A DNA stretch of 61,842 nucleotides from the NCBI GenBank assembly GCA_046498185.1, contig JAWOBE010000213.1:1-61842 (forward strand). The letters are read 5' to 3'. The translations under genes and the position numbers were made by a program. The notes beneath the pieces were generated by a model that was not told where the DNA came from, did no database searches, and saw nothing but the letters and a program-made list of their open reading frames with translations. The DNA is from CAYXDR01 sp046498185. Lineage in GTDB: Bacteria > Desulfobacterota > DSM-4660 > Desulfatiglandales > Desulfatiglandaceae. How positions within the stretch are numbered: the first letter of the stretch is position 1; each line of letters starts with the position of its first letter. Below are positions 61,324 through 61,842 of the stretch, piece after piece.

Positions 61324-61842
61324 ATGTAAAGGTTTGGCAATTCCGGTTTTAAATTTACTAAGCCGGTCATAATTATGGAGCCCTTTTTCAATTTTGCTCT
61401 ATGTGTTTGTATGAAAACACAAGACGAAAGAAAACTTGGTTCCAAGGACCTCGAAGAGATTCGTAACAGACCTGCTCCAACGGGTCAAGTATTCTGGTTA
61501 TAGCGTTTTGAACCGCGTGGTATTTGGTTGACCAGTCGCGGATGTTCTTTGACATACATGTGTTTAACACAACATCGGCCTTGGGTTTGGGCATTATTCT
61601 CACGCGCCCGGCATGGGAGAACAAGAGATCTTATCGATCACTCCCCGAAATCCGTTTATACATACAAATTCTTACGCGCTGAAAGCGCAAGACATATCAG
61701 CCCGGGGCAACGCCCTGGGACGGTAAACCTCACAATGCAGGAGCCCTGAAAGGGCGTGACATAAAATGTCATTTCGCACAATTCCTACGGCCGTATATCA
61801 CGCCCTTTCAGTTACCGTTCCTAACTTCGAATGATACCCCCG
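61324..61842. other. Repeat-containing region after TcA, no gene
   Basis: After the TcA stop only AT-rich sequence and repeats are seen. A 14-bp inverted repeat (61746-61759 with 61798-61811, CTGAAAGGGCGTGA type) is near the window end and recalls the CCTGAAGGGACG segment at 22528. Minus-strand frames here have no start site or family match. Confidence 0.6.

Noticed and set aside
61388..61624. 78-residue minus-strand frame after TcA (ends VFSYKHIEQN)
   Set aside because: The composition is somewhat coding-like, but there is no ribosome site, no motif, and it lies in repeat-containing sequence; it may be part of an uncharacterised repeat.

Overview
The window looks like part of the chromosome of a Gram-negative bacterium, most likely a Desulfobacterota/deltaproteobacterial type. 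This rests on the gene families (CheB-CheR-PAS hybrids, PAS signalling proteins, a VTT-mercuric-reductase fusion, a cyclic glucan synthase) and on many short GC-rich dispersed repeats between genes. It is an inference: no rRNA or tRNA gene is visible to test it. No CRISPR array, plasmid origin or intact insertion sequence was seen.

Region 1 (1-5.6 kb, minus strand) is a sensory operon. A CheB-CheR-PAS hybrid is broken by two frameshifts, one of them in a run of ten G. It is followed by a PAS histidine kinase whose phospho-accepting His is Asn, a NarL-type response regulator that looks intact, and a receiver protein whose phospho-accepting Asp is Glu. Region 2 (6-10.9 kb) holds a SLOG-like protein and a minus-strand operon: a BCCT osmolyte transporter, an unusual double solute-binding lipoprotein with a C-terminal membrane anchor, and WrbA. 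Region 3 (11-20 kb) is repeat-rich. It carries two DUF3309 mini-proteins, a PAS histidine kinase with a possible leader peptide, an antitoxin/nucleotidyltransferase-like pair, and a second, intact CheB-CheR-PAS hybrid whose end overlaps a PAS-sigma54 activator. This repeats the architecture of region 1.

Region 4 (20.5-22.2 kb) is a run of small stress-type genes (coiled-coil protein, CsbD, Lmo0937-like membrane peptide, ABM monooxygenase) plus a decayed radical SAM gene, lying between inverted copies of a repeat. Region 5 (23-36 kb) has a very large cyclic beta-1,2-glucan synthase (NdvB type), a secreted DUF547 protein and a VTT-disulfide-reductase fusion. Together with the BCCT operon and the stress peptides this suggests investment in osmotic and envelope homeostasis.

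Region 6 (37.5-61.3 kb) is the most striking part: a complete-looking Tc (ABC) insecticidal-type toxin locus. It comprises a fused TcB-TcC protein (2683 aa) with a candidate nuclease-like tip, a small gene just downstream that could be its immunity protein, and a giant TcA pore/translocation subunit (3420 aa) with two extra N-terminal beta-sandwich domains. Upstream on the same strand is a 1326-aa protein with an NHL-repeat propeller and a perfect metzincin zinc-protease signature and no signal peptide. The locus is framed and punctuated by repeats and gene fragments, including probable GNAT and transposase remnants, which fits horizontal acquisition.

Mobile sequences matter here. A 170-bp element with terminal inverted repeats occurs in two full-length copies, each flanked by a 3-bp direct repeat. 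Removing one of them in silico restores an open reading frame.
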